From Sphingobacterium sp. SGG-5 (GTDB taxonomy: Bacteria; Bacteroidota; Bacteroidia; Sphingobacteriales; Sphingobacteriaceae), in NCBI RefSeq assembly GCF_011043525.1, contig NZ_JAAKGO010000005.1, positions 62,001 through 126,000 on the forward strand: a stretch of 64,000 nucleotides of DNA, in the 5' to 3' direction. The position numbers and the translations under genes were made by a program. The notes beneath the pieces are model-generated. The model did not search any database, had not been told where the DNA came from, and saw only the letters and a program-made list of their open reading frames with translations. Position 1 is the first letter of the stretch; the number at the start of each line of letters is the position of its first letter. This document shows positions 53,079 to 62,723 of this stretch, in pieces.

Positions 53079-53975
53079 TTACGCCCATTCTATACCTTTT
53101 TTCAATAAATCCAGCGTCTTCTGCTCCTCCGAATTTGGTGCAGGTTTAAAATCATACAGCCAGCTTGCCTGTGTCGGAAGGCTCATTAATATGGATTCGA
53201 TACGTCCATTTGTTTCCAGACCGAATTTGGTTCCTGCATCATAGACGAGATTAAACTCGACATAGCGTCCTCTTCGCAACAGCTGCCATTCTTTTTCCTT
53301 TGCCGAGAAAGGCTGGTGACGGCGGCGATTGGCGAGTTCGCAATAAACAGGGGCAAATGTACGTCCGAGATCACATGAAAAATCAAACAACTGCTCTTCG
53401 GACAGGCCCGTTTTTTCTGGTGTTAACTTATCGTAGAACACCCCGCCTATTCCTCGCGTTTCATTACGGTGCTTAATAAAGAAATAGCGGTCTGCCCAAG
53501 CTTTGAAGTCCGGATAGAAATCCGAATGATGCCTATCGCAAACGGCCTTCAAGGCAGTATGAAAATACCGGGCGTCTTCATCGACAACATAATGTGGTGT
53601 CAGATCTATACCTCCGCCAAACCATCGGATCTGTTCGTTCAGTTCGAAATAACGGATATTCATATGGATGATGGGTACATGTGGATTATGGGGATGGAGC
53701 ACAATAGAAACCCCCGTTGCAAAAAATTCATCTTCGTCTACACCGAAAGACTTTTTAACGATCTCAGGGAGCTGACCGTGTACGGCCGAAAAGTTGACAC
53801 CACCCTTTTCCAACACATCTCCACCCTGGATAACACGCGTACGCCCCCCGCCGCCGCCTTCACGTTCCCAAACTTCTTCCTTGAACTTTGCTTTACCATC
53901 AAGTGTTTCGAGGGCTGCACATATTTCATCCTGAATTCGCTGATATGCTTCTGCTATTCGTTCCTTATCTATCAT
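53079..53975 (-). CDS. hemF: Oxygen-dependent coproporphyrinogen III oxidase
   Basis: 298 residues, the usual HemF length. It converts coproporphyrinogen III to protoporphyrinogen IX with O2 in haem synthesis (cytoplasm). Signature: GGGRTRVIQGGDVLEKGGVN, SIVLHPHNPHVPIIHMNIRYF with conserved histidines, WFGGGIDLTPHYV and HRNETRGIGGVFYDKL. It lies 1 nt after the gpsA stop, so it is cotranscribed with gpsA and the M16 pair. Use of the aerobic enzyme suggests an organism that lives with oxygen. Confidence 0.95.
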   Translation of the reverse strand: MIDKERIAEAYQRIQDEICAALETLDGKAKFKEEVWEREGGGGGRTRVIQGGDVLEKGGVNFSAVHGQLPEIVKKSFGVDEDEFFATGVSIVLHPHNPHVPIIHMNIRYFELNEQIRWFGGGIDLTPHYVVDEDARYFHTALKAVCDRHHSDFYPDFKAWADRYFFIKHRNETRGIGGVFYDKLTPEKTGLSEEQLFDFSCDLGRTFAPVYCELANRRRHQPFSAKEKEWQLLRRGRYVEFNLVYDAGTKFGLETNGRIESILMSLPTQASWLYDFKPAPNSEEQKTLDLLKKGIEWA

Positions 53976-53976
53976 C

Positions 53977-54987
53977 TTACGTAAAATTTTGAGCTAACAG
54001 AGCCACAGCTTCACCTGCCGGCTTCTGTTTATATAAAACGTCATACACCATGGTACAGATCGGCATATCCAGCTGCTGTTGTCGAATAATGGTCTGAATA
54101 CATCCCGAAGCGTAATACCCTTCGGCAACCATATTCATTTCCAGCTGTGCCGACTGCACGGTATATCCCTTACCGATCATTTTGCCGAAAGTCCGGTTCC
54201 GGCTAAACTGCGAATAAGCTGTCACCAACAGATCTCCTAAGTAGGCGGAAGCTTTGATATCCCGATCGTGGGTTTCTATGACATGGACAAACTGTTCCAT
54301 CTCCCGAACTGCATTGGACACCAATACGGCTTGAAAGTTGTCCCCGTATCCCAATCCGTGACATATCCCCCCCGCTAAGGCATAAATATTCTTCAACACC
54401 GCGCAATATTCAATACCAACAGCATCTTGGGAAAGAACAGATTGAATATAGTGTGTTTCATACAGATCAGCCACTGTAGCCGCATGTTTTTCCGTCGGGC
54501 AGGCGAAAGTCAGGTAAGATAATTTTTCCTGCGCCACTTCTTCGGCATGACAGGGTCCGCCAATAACAACAATCTGTTCAACCGGGACGCCAAATTCCTG
54601 CATGAGGTAATCGCCCACCAATAGATTTTCATCCGGGACAATACCTTTTATGGCCGAAACGATGATCTTTCCTTGGAGATCTTGTCGATCTATACCCGAC
54701 AGCGCCGCTTTTAGATAAGCCGCAGGCGTATTGAGCACCACGATATCCGATTGTTGTACGATCCATTTGACATCCGAACGAATATGTGCTGGGTCGATTT
54801 TTACTTCGACGGCACGAAGATAAGCGGGATTATGTTTATATTTCTGAATGAAGTCAATGTCCTCTTTTTTACGTACCCACCAAAAGATTTGCTTGGGGTT
54901 GGCATTATCCGTCAGCATCTTTATCATCGCCGTGGCCCAACTGCCGCTACCGATTATGCCGATGTGTGCATGTCTCTTTTTCTCCAT
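53977..54987 (-). CDS. gpsA: NAD(P)+-dependent glycerol-3-phosphate dehydrogenase
   Basis: 336 residues from ATG 54987 (MEKKRHAHIG). It reduces dihydroxyacetone phosphate to glycerol-3-phosphate for phospholipid synthesis. Rossmann motif GIIGSGSWATA (about 9-19), then VLNTPAAYL, SAIKGIVPDE, GGPCHAEEVA and the catalytic lysine in EYCAVLKNIYALAGG. Length and motifs are canonical. It heads the gpsA-hemF-M16-M16 transcript. Confidence 0.95.
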   Translation of the reverse strand: MEKKRHAHIGIIGSGSWATAMIKMLTDNANPKQIFWWVRKKEDIDFIQKYKHNPAYLRAVEVKIDPAHIRSDVKWIVQQSDIVVLNTPAAYLKAALSGIDRQDLQGKIIVSAIKGIVPDENLLVGDYLMQEFGVPVEQIVVIGGPCHAEEVAQEKLSYLTFACPTEKHAATVADLYETHYIQSVLSQDAVGIEYCAVLKNIYALAGGICHGLGYGDNFQAVLVSNAVREMEQFVHVIETHDRDIKASAYLGDLLVTAYSQFSRNRTFGKMIGKGYTVQSAQLEMNMVAEGYYASGCIQTIIRQQQLDMPICTMVYDVLYKQKPAGEAVALLAQNFT

Positions 54988-55090
54988 GTTGGCCAAAGAT
55001 AATTAATAATAAATTAACGTATATTTCCGCCAGGATATAATTAAATAAAAATGACTTTTGTATTTTACTACATATTGAAACGGACATACC

Positions 55091-55675
55091 ATGAAAAGTG
55101 AAAAAGAGAAAATGATAGCAGGGGAACCTTATTACGCCAATGAAAAAGAACTCACCGCTCTACGGCTACACGCACAGCGGTCCTGTCATCGGTATAACCA
55201 GATAGATCCCAAACACCATAAGGAACGTAAAGCCATAATTAGAGGGTTATTTGGCAGTACTGGAAAGATGTTTTGTATCGAGCAGCCCTTTTACTGTGAT
55301 TATGGCTTTAACATCACCGTGGGGGAGAATTTCTTTTCGAATTATCACTTGACCATCTTGGATTGTGCTCCTGTTAAAATCGGAAACAATGTGATGTTCG
55401 GGCCGAACGTGGCCATTTATACAGTGGGGCATCCCATCCATGCGGATCTGCGCAATACCGGAATAGAGTATGCACTACCCGTTTCTATCGGCGACAATGT
55501 GTGGATCGGTGGAAATACAGTTATCAATCCGAATGTAACCATAGGCGAGAATACCGTTATCGGATCCGGATCCGTCGTGACGAAAGATATTCCAGCAAAT
55601 GTCATCGCCGTCGGAAACCCTTGCCGGGTATTACGCGAAATTACAGAAGAAGATAAAATATGGGTTCGTAAATAA
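55091..55675 (+). CDS. Sugar O-acetyltransferase (maltose/galactoside acetyltransferase family)
   Basis: 194-residue hexapeptide-repeat (left-handed beta-helix) acetyltransferase. The N-terminal part (MIAGEPYYANEKELTALRLH) is the Mac domain; the helix part carries IGNNVMFGPNVAIYTVGHPI with the catalytic histidine, then repeated IGDNVWIGGNTVINPNVTIG. Works as a trimer with acetyl-CoA in the cytoplasm. Probably detoxifies or modifies excess sugars. Own terminator follows. Confidence 0.92.
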   Translation: MKSEKEKMIAGEPYYANEKELTALRLHAQRSCHRYNQIDPKHHKERKAIIRGLFGSTGKMFCIEQPFYCDYGFNITVGENFFSNYHLTILDCAPVKIGNNVMFGPNVAIYTVGHPIHADLRNTGIEYALPVSIGDNVWIGGNTVINPNVTIGENTVIGSGSVVTKDIPANVIAVGNPCRVLREITEEDKIWVRK

Positions 55676-55676
55676 T

Positions 55677-55714
55677 AAAAAGAGCGTCCGATTTTCTCTC
55701 GGACGCTCTTTTTT
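55677..55714. terminator. Bidirectional terminator
   Basis: AAAAAGAGCGTCCG (55677-55690) pairs with CGGACGCTCTTTTTT (55700-55714). The strong G/C core and T run on both sides separate the acetyltransferase gene from the convergent lipoprotein gene. Confidence 0.9.
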
Positions 55715-55736
55715 GGTCAGCCAATATGCAAAAAGC

Positions 55737-56225
55737 TTAGTTCTGCATCGCTTCTTTTACCTTATTCATTTTATCTTCTGCTTTCTGACCGGCTTCTTTC
55801 ATTTCATTGACCGCATCTTCTCCTGCATCTTTTACCGCAGCACCAGTTTCCTTAGCGGCATCCTTTGTTGCGTCAATGGCATTGTTCACGCCTTCAGCAA
55901 CTTTTGTACCTGCATGTTGTACAGCTTCTTTCGTGTTGTTCCAAGCTATTTCTGCGTTATCCAAAGCTTTACGGGCGGTCTCTTCCGCTTTCTTATCTCC
56001 TCGGGCAATCGCATCTTCCAGATCCGCTTTCGCTTGTTTGTAATCGGCCTCTGCTTTTGCTAAAGCATCCTGCGATGCTTGATCCACTTGATCGACAGCA
56101 TGGTCCAAATGTTCTCCTACTGTGGTCAATGTGTCCGCATTGTTTTCAGTTTTAGTGGTATTACTGTTGCATGACGCAAAAACAAACGCCCCTGCAACGA
56201 CACCTAATAATGCAATTCTCTTCAT
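55737..56225 (-). CDS. Alanine-rich lipoprotein with LEA-like repeats
   Basis: 162 residues from ATG 56225 (MKRIALLGVV), lipobox FASC with cysteine at 19. After a short Thr/Asn linker the rest is one long, highly charged, Ala-rich helix with an irregular 11-residue rhythm (GVNNAIDATKDAAKETGAA, VKDAGEDAVNEMKEAGQKAE), like late-embryogenesis-abundant or apolipophorin-type stress proteins. No cysteines beyond the lipobox. It may protect the envelope under stress; this is inference from composition. Confidence 0.8.
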   Translation of the reverse strand: MKRIALLGVVAGAFVFASCNSNTTKTENNADTLTTVGEHLDHAVDQVDQASQDALAKAEADYKQAKADLEDAIARGDKKAEETARKALDNAEIAWNNTKEAVQHAGTKVAEGVNNAIDATKDAAKETGAAVKDAGEDAVNEMKEAGQKAEDKMNKVKEAMQN

Positions 56226-56284
56226 GTTAATATAGTTTTTGTTCCATGAATAGACGCAATATTTATGCCAAAACAATTTTTAAC

Positions 56285-57166
56285 CTATGCGTATATTGTT
56301 CCCTTAGCCGCTTCAAGTGTATTTTTAAGTAGACCTACAATCGTCATTAAGCCGACACCGCCAGGTACGGGTGTGATCCAAGAGGCTTTCTTAGAAACCT
56401 CTTCAAAATCGACATCGCCATATAACTTATAACCGGATTTTGTTGCTGTCGATTCCTCTCTATTGATTCCCACATCAATGACAATAGCCCCTTCTTTCAC
56501 CATATCGGCCGTCACGAAATTTTTCTTTCCGATAGCAGCGACGACGATATCTGCACGGAGGACTTCCGCTTTCAGATCTTTGGTCCGGCTATGCGTCAAC
56601 GTTACGGTACAATTGCCCGGGTTACTGTTCCGCGCCAATAAAATGCTCATCGGCGAACCGACGATATTACTACGTCCCACCACCACAGCATGCAGTCCGG
56701 AAGTATCTATCCCATAATACTCCAGCATCAATAGAATACCATAAGGCGTAGCCGGGATAAAACACGGTAAGTTGCGCTGCATCCGCCCCAGATTAATCGG
56801 GTGAAAACCATCGACATCTTTCCGGTAATCGATAGCTTCCGTGATGCGTTCGGGATCGATATGTTTGGGTAAAGGAAGTTGTACAATCAGCCCATCGATA
56901 CTATCATCCGCATTAATCTCCTGTATTTTGGCAATCAATTGCGCTTCGGTAATACTTTCATCATAGCGTATATTGGTAGAATCGAAGCCAACAAGTTCAC
57001 AATTCCGCATCTTACTGGCAACGTATGTTTCGCTACCACCGTCGTTACCCACTAAAATCGCGACAAGATGGGGCTTACGACCCGATTTTGCTGTAAACTC
57101 GGCAGCATCTCTTTTAATATCCTCTTTTATGCGAGCAGAAACCTCTTTACCGTCTAATAATTTCAT
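56285..57166 (-). CDS. folD: Bifunctional methylenetetrahydrofolate dehydrogenase/cyclohydrolase
   Basis: 293 residues from ATG 57166 (MKLLDGKEVS). It interconverts 5,10-methylene-, methenyl- and 10-formyl-tetrahydrofolate in one-carbon metabolism. Motifs: VGNDGGSETYVASKMRNCE with the catalytic lysine in ASK, DGLIVQLPLPKH, VVGRSNIVGSPMSILL (NADP site) and TPVPGGVGLMTIVGLL. Starts 10 nt after lepA ends, so the two are likely in one operon. Longer frame to 57226 would run into lepA. Confidence 0.96.
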   Translation of the reverse strand: MKLLDGKEVSARIKEDIKRDAAEFTAKSGRKPHLVAILVGNDGGSETYVASKMRNCELVGFDSTNIRYDESITEAQLIAKIQEINADDSIDGLIVQLPLPKHIDPERITEAIDYRKDVDGFHPINLGRMQRNLPCFIPATPYGILLMLEYYGIDTSGLHAVVVGRSNIVGSPMSILLARNSNPGNCTVTLTHSRTKDLKAEVLRADIVVAAIGKKNFVTADMVKEGAIVIDVGINREESTATKSGYKLYGDVDFEEVSKKASWITPVPGGVGLMTIVGLLKNTLEAAKGTIYA

Positions 57167-57176
57167 TCTTTTTCCT

Positions 57177-58967
57177 TTAATCCAATTTAAGTACAGCCAT
57201 AAACGCAGACTGTGGTATTTCCACATTCCCGACCTGGCGCATCCGTTTCTTACCCTTCTTCTGCTTTTCCAACAATTTACGTTTACGGGAAATATCTCCG
57301 CCGTAACATTTTGCCGTTACATCTTTACGCAAAGCTGAAATCGTTTCCCGTGCGATAATTTTGGCACCGATGGAAGCCTGTATACGAATTTCAAATTGCT
57401 GACGCGGTAAAAGCTCTTTCAGCTTTTCACAGATCTTCTTTCCGAAATCATAAGCATTGCTGCGGTGTATCAGTGACGATAAAGCATCAACAGGTTCGTC
57501 ATTAAGACGGATGTCCAATCGGACCAGATCTGACGTCCGATAGCCAATCTGGTGGTAGTCAAACGAAGCATAACCTTTGGAAATCGTCTTCAACTTATCG
57601 TAAAAGTCGAATACAATCTCACCCATCGGCATCTCAAAAACTAATTCTACACGGTCTGATGTTAAATACGATTGATTAACGATCGTTCCCCGCTTTTGAA
57701 TACAGAGCGACATCACCGGACCTACAAATTCGGCTTTGGTGATAATATTAGCTTTGATATAAGGTTCTTCAATCGAATCCAACTTACTCGGATCGGGTAG
57801 GTCTGACGGATTGTGTACGACAACTTCTTCCTTGTTTTTTGTCATGAAAGCCCGATAAGAAACGTTCGGAACTGTCGTAATCACAGTCATGTCGAATTCG
57901 CGCTCCAGACGTTCCTGAATGATCTCCATGTGCAGCATCCCCAGGAAGCCACAACGGAAACCGAAGCCTAACGCCGCGGACGATTCAGGCTCAAATACCA
58001 GCGATGCATCATTCAATTGGAGCCGGTGCATCGATTCACGCAGTTCTTCGTAATCTTCCGTATCGACAGGATAAATTCCTGCAAATACCATCGGTTTAAC
58101 TTCCTCAAAACCTTGGATAGCTTGTGTACAAGGACGGTCCTTATGGGTAATGGTATCTCCCACCTTCACCTCACGTGCTTCCTTGATGCCCGAAATAATA
58201 TAACCGACATCACCCGTTTTAATCACCTCTTTCGGCACTTGGTTCAGCTTTAAAGTCCCGATCTCGTCCGCATAATACTCCTTACCTGTCGCCACAAACT
58301 TTACCCGATCCCCTTTGCGTATTTCGCCGTTTTCCACTTTGAAATAAGCCATAATTCCCCGAAACGAATTGAAAACAGAGTCGAATATCAGCGCTTGGAG
58401 CGGAGCCTCGGGATCCCCTACCGGCGCCGGAATACGCTCGACAATGGCACGCAGAATATCCGGTATTCCCAATCCCGTCTTGCCGGAAGCAGGGATAATA
58501 TCTTCCCGCTTTCCACCGATCAGTTCGATGATCTGGTCTTTAACCTCCTCCGGCATAGCCCCCGGTAAGTCCATTTTATTCAAAATCGGAATAATTTCCA
58601 GATCATGCTCCAACGCCAGGTACAGGTTCGAGATCGTCTGCGCCTGAATACCTTGAGAGGCATCTACAATAAGCAATGCGCCCTCACATGCGGCTATGGA
58701 ACGGGACACTTCATACGAAAAATCGACATGCCCGGGCGTGTCGATAAGATTCAACACAAAGGTTTGTCCATCTTGCACATATTCCATCTGAATAGCGTGG
58801 CTCTTGATCGTAATCCCCCGCTCGCGCTCCAGATCCATATTGTCCAGCAGCTGCGCCTGCGCCTCACGTTGGGAAATCGTGTTGGTATATTCTAATAATC
58901 TATCGGCCAGGGTACTCTTGCCATGATCGATGTGTGCGATGATACAAAAATTGCGTATATGCTTCAT
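57177..58967 (-). CDS. lepA: Translation elongation factor 4
   Basis: 596 residues, exactly the family's size. EF4 is a ribosome-bound GTPase active in biogenesis and translation under stress. G1 AHIDHGKS (11-18), G2 [10 protein letters not shown]3 DTPGHVDF, G4 NKMDLPGA and G5-like SGKTGLG. The LepA-specific C-terminal domain ends FMAVLKLD, and [20 protein letters not shown] is its diagnostic stretch. Cotranscribed with folD. Confidence 0.97.
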   Translation of the reverse strand: MKHIRNFCIIAHIDHGKSTLADRLLEYTNTISQREAQAQLLDNMDLERERGITIKSHAIQMEYVQDGQTFVLNLIDTPGHVDFSYEVSRSIAACEGALLIVDASQGIQAQTISNLYLALEHDLEIIPILNKMDLPGAMPEEVKDQIIELIGGKREDIIPASGKTGLGIPDILRAIVERIPAPVGDPEAPLQALIFDSVFNSFRGIMAYFKVENGEIRKGDRVKFVATGKEYYADEIGTLKLNQVPKEVIKTGDVGYIISGIKEAREVKVGDTITHKDRPCTQAIQGFEEVKPMVFAGIYPVDTEDYEELRESMHRLQLNDASLVFEPESSAALGFGFRCGFLGMLHMEIIQERLEREFDMTVITTVPNVSYRAFMTKNKEEVVVHNPSDLPDPSKLDSIEEPYIKANIITKAEFVGPVMSLCIQKRGTIVNQSYLTSDRVELVFEMPMGEIVFDFYDKLKTISKGYASFDYHQIGYRTSDLVRLDIRLNDEPVDALSSLIHRSNAYDFGKKICEKLKELLPRQQFEIRIQASIGAKIIARETISALRKDVTAKCYGGDISRKRKLLEKQKKGKKRMRQVGNVEIPQSAFMAVLKLD

Positions 58968-59055
58968 ACAGGTGTGTTGCCTTCTACTCTAAACGGCAAA
59001 GATACACACTTCTTGTAAAAGAAAATTACTTTCTTTCAATTTGTATTGCATAATA

Positions 59056-59961
59056 TCAACGATGTTCTTGGTACTGTAATTTAGGTAGCATCGAAAAATG
59101 CCCTTCGATGCGTTCATCCGCAATACCTGCCAGTTCCGTATGGCTCTGCAGGAGCTGTTCCAACTGCTCCATCGTCCTTATTCCAGACAACACACTGCTG
59201 ATCGCAGGCTTGTCTAAACAATATTTCAAAACAATAGCTTGAGCGGATACACCAAGCTTCTTACCCACGTCATCGACGAGAGACTTTGCCTGCTGAATAT
59301 CCGCAACAGTATGATCCAGATAATTCTTTGTCGAAACTTTATCCAATAATAGGCCTTGCGCCATACTGCCCCGGGCGATGACGCCAACTTCGTTGTCTAC
59401 AAACTCACCGAAAAACTCCTCTGGTCGGGTATCCAAGATACTATATTGCATCATATTGGAGACAATAGCAGATTGCTGCAGATATTTTCGAAATACATTG
59501 GGACGGATCGAAGAAATACCGTAATATCGTATTTTGCCGTGCTGGACCAACAGTTCAAAGGTTTCGACAATTTCATCAAAATTGTCCGTCAAGGTTCCGC
59601 CGTGTAACTGATACAGGTCAATGTAGTCTGTATTCAGCCGCTTCAGCGATTGTTCAACAGCCTGCAAGATATAGCTCTTACGCGGATTCCACGTCCATCC
59701 TTCTATCCCATCCTGCCATTGATTGCCCACCTTCGTGGCCAGGATCACCTTATCACGCCATCCTTCGAGCACCTTACCGAACAAGATTTCATTCGCACCC
59801 CGACCATACAGATCCGCCGTGTCAAAATAATTTATCCCATAATCAAATGCCTTCCGGATGATCCGTTCACTCGTATCAATAGAATCATTGGGCAATGACA
59901 TCCCACCCAATCCGATTTCAGCGATCAACAAATCCGAATTTCCCAGCCGGTTATACTTCAT
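59056..59961 (-). CDS. Aldo/keto reductase
   Basis: 301-residue TIM-barrel oxidoreductase using NADPH. GINYFDTADLYGRGANEILF carries the catalytic D and Y, followed by VILATKVGNQ (K) and LYQLHGGTLTDNF (H). Of the type often annotated as general stress protein or plant-like AKR; substrate unknown. Its start overlaps the FKBP gene by 11 nt, so the two share a transcript with the glycosyltransferase-like gene. Confidence 0.9.
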   Translation of the reverse strand: MKYNRLGNSDLLIAEIGLGGMSLPNDSIDTSERIIRKAFDYGINYFDTADLYGRGANEILFGKVLEGWRDKVILATKVGNQWQDGIEGWTWNPRKSYILQAVEQSLKRLNTDYIDLYQLHGGTLTDNFDEIVETFELLVQHGKIRYYGISSIRPNVFRKYLQQSAIVSNMMQYSILDTRPEEFFGEFVDNEVGVIARGSMAQGLLLDKVSTKNYLDHTVADIQQAKSLVDDVGKKLGVSAQAIVLKYCLDKPAISSVLSGIRTMEQLEQLLQSHTELAGIADERIEGHFSMLPKLQYQEHR

Positions 59962-60652
59962 GAGGTTGTATAATATCCAACAATTCGATCTCGAAAATCA
60001 AGGCACTAAAGGCTGGGATAGTTCCCGTTTCCCGTTCGCCGTAAGCCAGATTATACGGCACGTATAGTTTATATTTTGACCCGACCTTCATCAGCGGTAC
60101 GGCAATTTTCCATCCTTCGATGACCTGGTCAAGATGCAGGTTTATCGGTTCACCGCGATCGTATGAGCTATCAAACTTCTCGCCGTTGATCAGGTAGCCC
60201 GCATAATGTACTTTGATCTCGTCTGTGGCCTTGGGCTGGCTTCCTGTTCCCTCCACAAGCACTTCGTACAATACACCCTCCGGTGTTGCTTTTATGGTCG
60301 GTTTGCTCTTTAAAGCCGCTAAAAATTCTTCCCCTGGCTTTCTTAGTTCCGCCCCCCTCTTCTCCATCATCATTCGGATATTTCGTTGAATGACGGTAGC
60401 GACCAGCTCTTCATTAAACAAGACATCCTTCCCTTGATAGGCCGCTGTCAATGCTTTAGAAAGCACGTTCAGATCGATGTCAAAATTACTCGATTTCAAG
60501 GATCTTGCAATATCCACTCCCAAAGCGTAGGACAATGAATCTTGCGGAGTTGATAAGGCGACTGGCTTCTGCTCGGCGACCTGGGCTTGCGCAACCGTCA
60601 TGAAGCAGAGTACCCCAAGGCCTATAAAGGCCATTTTTTTTGTATATATCAT
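59951..60652 (-). CDS. FKBP-type peptidyl-prolyl isomerase (periplasmic, FkpA-like)
   Basis: 233 residues with a signal peptide (1-23, AQAQ). An N-terminal dimerisation helical domain (~35-115; LSYALGVDIARSLKSSNFDI) precedes an FKBP catalytic domain (~125-230): IKVHYAGYLINGEKFDSSYD, VIEGWKIAVPLMKVGSKYKL and IPAFSALIFEIELLDI. It catalyses proline isomerisation in folding of envelope proteins. Overlaps both neighbours (4 and 11 nt), a tight operon. Confidence 0.94.
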   Translation of the reverse strand: MIYTKKMAFIGLGVLCFMTVAQAQVAEQKPVALSTPQDSLSYALGVDIARSLKSSNFDIDLNVLSKALTAAYQGKDVLFNEELVATVIQRNIRMMMEKRGAELRKPGEEFLAALKSKPTIKATPEGVLYEVLVEGTGSQPKATDEIKVHYAGYLINGEKFDSSYDRGEPINLHLDQVIEGWKIAVPLMKVGSKYKLYVPYNLAYGERETGTIPAFSALIFEIELLDIIQPHEV

Positions 60653-61635
60653 GGATGATTTTTTAGAATGTTTGCTATAATGTGAAATGTATTGTCCGGA
60701 TAATCGACCTGGACCCGGCTGGACTCATTCAGCCAGAGTTCGATTTCAAACTCATATTTTCTTTTTAGACTTTTGATTACCGGCACGCCCATTTCTTTTA
60801 GCGCGGCCGCATTCAAATGCTGTTCGTACTGATTCTTCATGGGAATCACCAATAGCCTTTTTTTGAGATACAGCGCTTCCGCCGGCGTCTCAAAGCCCGC
60901 TCCGCACAATACCCCCTGCGATGTTGCCATACTCCGGATAAACTCCGCACTATTGATCGGATTTATCGTAATATTCTTGACTGTGATCGGTGCTACATTG
61001 TGTTTTGAAAACACCTCCCACTGTACATCCTTAAATCTGGAAAGATGACGAAGCAAATGGGCATCATCATAAGCCGGAAGGTAGACCGTATAATGGTCGC
61101 CTTCAGAGGCTTCAATTTCACGGATTTCTTTGCGTATTACCGGCGTAAACACAGTATCATGATAGGCTTTGAAATGAAAGCCATAGCCCGTTGTTACAGG
61201 CGCATAATTTTTCATAATAAACCGTCCCATAACATCTGTTTCTTCTGGCTTGGGACTATTCGGGTGCAACGCCCCTATCTGGTGGCTCAATCCAATACAT
61301 GGTATTTCACGTGTATGGCAAGCCCAGGCTGTGATAGGCTCAAAGTCGTTTAATACAATATCGTACTTATCGACGGGAACGCTGTTGATTTCCTGGATGA
61401 ATTTTCGGATAGTTGAACTCATGAAAGTTTTCCAGAAATCGACCCCACCGGATTTACCGAAAATAAAACTCATCCCATGGAGCCTGTACTTTATCGGAAA
61501 AGGAAGATCAATATCGGCCTGTATACCGCTGATGAGTACATCCACTTCCCCAAGCTGCTGCAAACAGGGAATTACGTCCATGGCCCGGCACAAATGACCG
61601 TTTCCTGTGCCTTGTATGGCATAAAGTATCTTCAT
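60649..61635 (-). CDS. Glycosyltransferase-like protein (GT-B, MJ1255/VC2487 type)
   Basis: 328 residues from ATG 61635 (MKILYAIQGT), chosen since the longer frame to 61794 adds a hydrophobic tail over the promoter of the next gene. GTGNGHLCRAMDVIPCL is the Rossmann nucleotide-sugar region; LNDFEPITAWACH and LSHQIGAL follow; the C-terminal GAGFETPAEALYLKKRLLVI matches the donor-binding motif of GT-B enzymes (GGxxT/SxxE). No signal peptide. Acceptor unknown. Confidence 0.83.
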   Translation of the reverse strand: MKILYAIQGTGNGHLCRAMDVIPCLQQLGEVDVLISGIQADIDLPFPIKYRLHGMSFIFGKSGGVDFWKTFMSSTIRKFIQEINSVPVDKYDIVLNDFEPITAWACHTREIPCIGLSHQIGALHPNSPKPEETDVMGRFIMKNYAPVTTGYGFHFKAYHDTVFTPVIRKEIREIEASEGDHYTVYLPAYDDAHLLRHLSRFKDVQWEVFSKHNVAPITVKNITINPINSAEFIRSMATSQGVLCGAGFETPAEALYLKKRLLVIPMKNQYEQHLNAAALKEMGVPVIKSLKRKYEFEIELWLNESSRVQVDYPDNTFHIIANILKNHP

Positions 61636-61781
61636 ATCTAAAACCAGTATCCGAAAGTAACAATTATTTATGAAGTACAAGTGTAGTGTATATAAATATT
61701 TTGTTAAGGTTGAGTTTATAAGTATAAATGGTGATATTAATTTTAGATTAATTATATTTACAAAATATATCAACAAAACAT

Positions 61782-62723
61782 ATGGTAAAAGCAAAAATAT
61801 TCATATTGACAATTATTGTTTTCTTTATCTGTTCAGCTTGGGGCTTCTATGCCCACAAAAAAATTAACGAGACGGCGGTATTTCTATTACCGGCAGAAAT
61901 GGCGGTCTTTTACAAAAAACATATCCGTACCATCACGGAGCGCGCAACAGATCCAGACAAGCGCTGTTATGTCGACACTGCAGAAGGTCCACGCCACTTT
62001 ATTGATCTGGACCGATTTGAAGAAAATATCGATTCCATTCCCATCCATTGGTCCAAGGCCAAGGAAAAATATACCGAGCGACGTCTCCTAACACAAGGTG
62101 TAGTACCTTGGCAGATCTGGCGTTCGTATCAAAACCTTGTACAAGCGTTCATCAAACGTGATCAGAACAAGATTATCAAATATAGTGCGGATATCGGTCA
62201 CTATATCGCCGATGCACATGTACCGTTGCACACCACAAGCAACTACAACGGACAGTTTACCGATCAGATCGGTATACATGCCTTTTGGGAAACCCGTTTA
62301 CCGGAAATGTTCAGCGCACAATATGACTTGTTTATCGGTCCAGCCGTATATATTGCAGATCCATTACAGGCAGCCTGGGATATTGTCAAAGAAAGCCACG
62401 CACGCGTCGATTCGGTCTTACATGTGGAAAAAAGACTTTCCGAAGAATTAAAAGAAAGCGACCGCAAAACATACCTGACCCGAAACGGGCAGCTCATATT
62501 TACCTATTCCGACAGCTATGCTACAGCATATCATCATGCGCTAAACGGTATGGTGGAACGGCGGCTGCGATCGTCGATATACAACGTGGCTTCGTACTGG
62601 TATTCCGCTTGGATCGATGCCGGACAGCCGAAGCTGATACCTTCTTTGCCGGAAAATATAACGGTAGAAGAACCAACACCTGTTTCGGGACAAAAATCCC
62701 TGGGACGGGAAGAATGGCATTAG
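61782..62723 (+). CDS. Zinc-dependent phospholipase C/S1-P1 nuclease-family protein
   Basis: 313 residues with an N-terminal signal segment (1-21). The trinuclear-zinc fold is visible: a near-N-terminal W-GFYAHKKIN, PRHFIDLDRFE, IGHYIADAHVPLHTTSNY (HxxxDxHxPLH zinc motif) and IHAFWETRLPE. Relatives hydrolyse phospholipids or nucleic acids. The mature N-terminal tryptophan seen in classical zinc PLC is present as W21. Its stop overlaps the stop of the facing surface-protein gene by 4 nt. Confidence 0.88.
   Translation: MVKAKIFILTIIVFFICSAWGFYAHKKINETAVFLLPAEMAVFYKKHIRTITERATDPDKRCYVDTAEGPRHFIDLDRFEENIDSIPIHWSKAKEKYTERRLLTQGVVPWQIWRSYQNLVQAFIKRDQNKIIKYSADIGHYIADAHVPLHTTSNYNGQFTDQIGIHAFWETRLPEMFSAQYDLFIGPAVYIADPLQAAWDIVKESHARVDSVLHVEKRLSEELKESDRKTYLTRNGQLIFTYSDSYATAYHHALNGMVERRLRSSIYNVASYWYSAWIDAGQPKLIPSLPENITVEEPTPVSGQKSLGREEWH

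Noticed and set aside
55599..56063. 154-codon frame opposite the LEA-like lipoprotein gene
   Set aside because: It crosses the bidirectional terminator and mirrors the Ala-rich gene.
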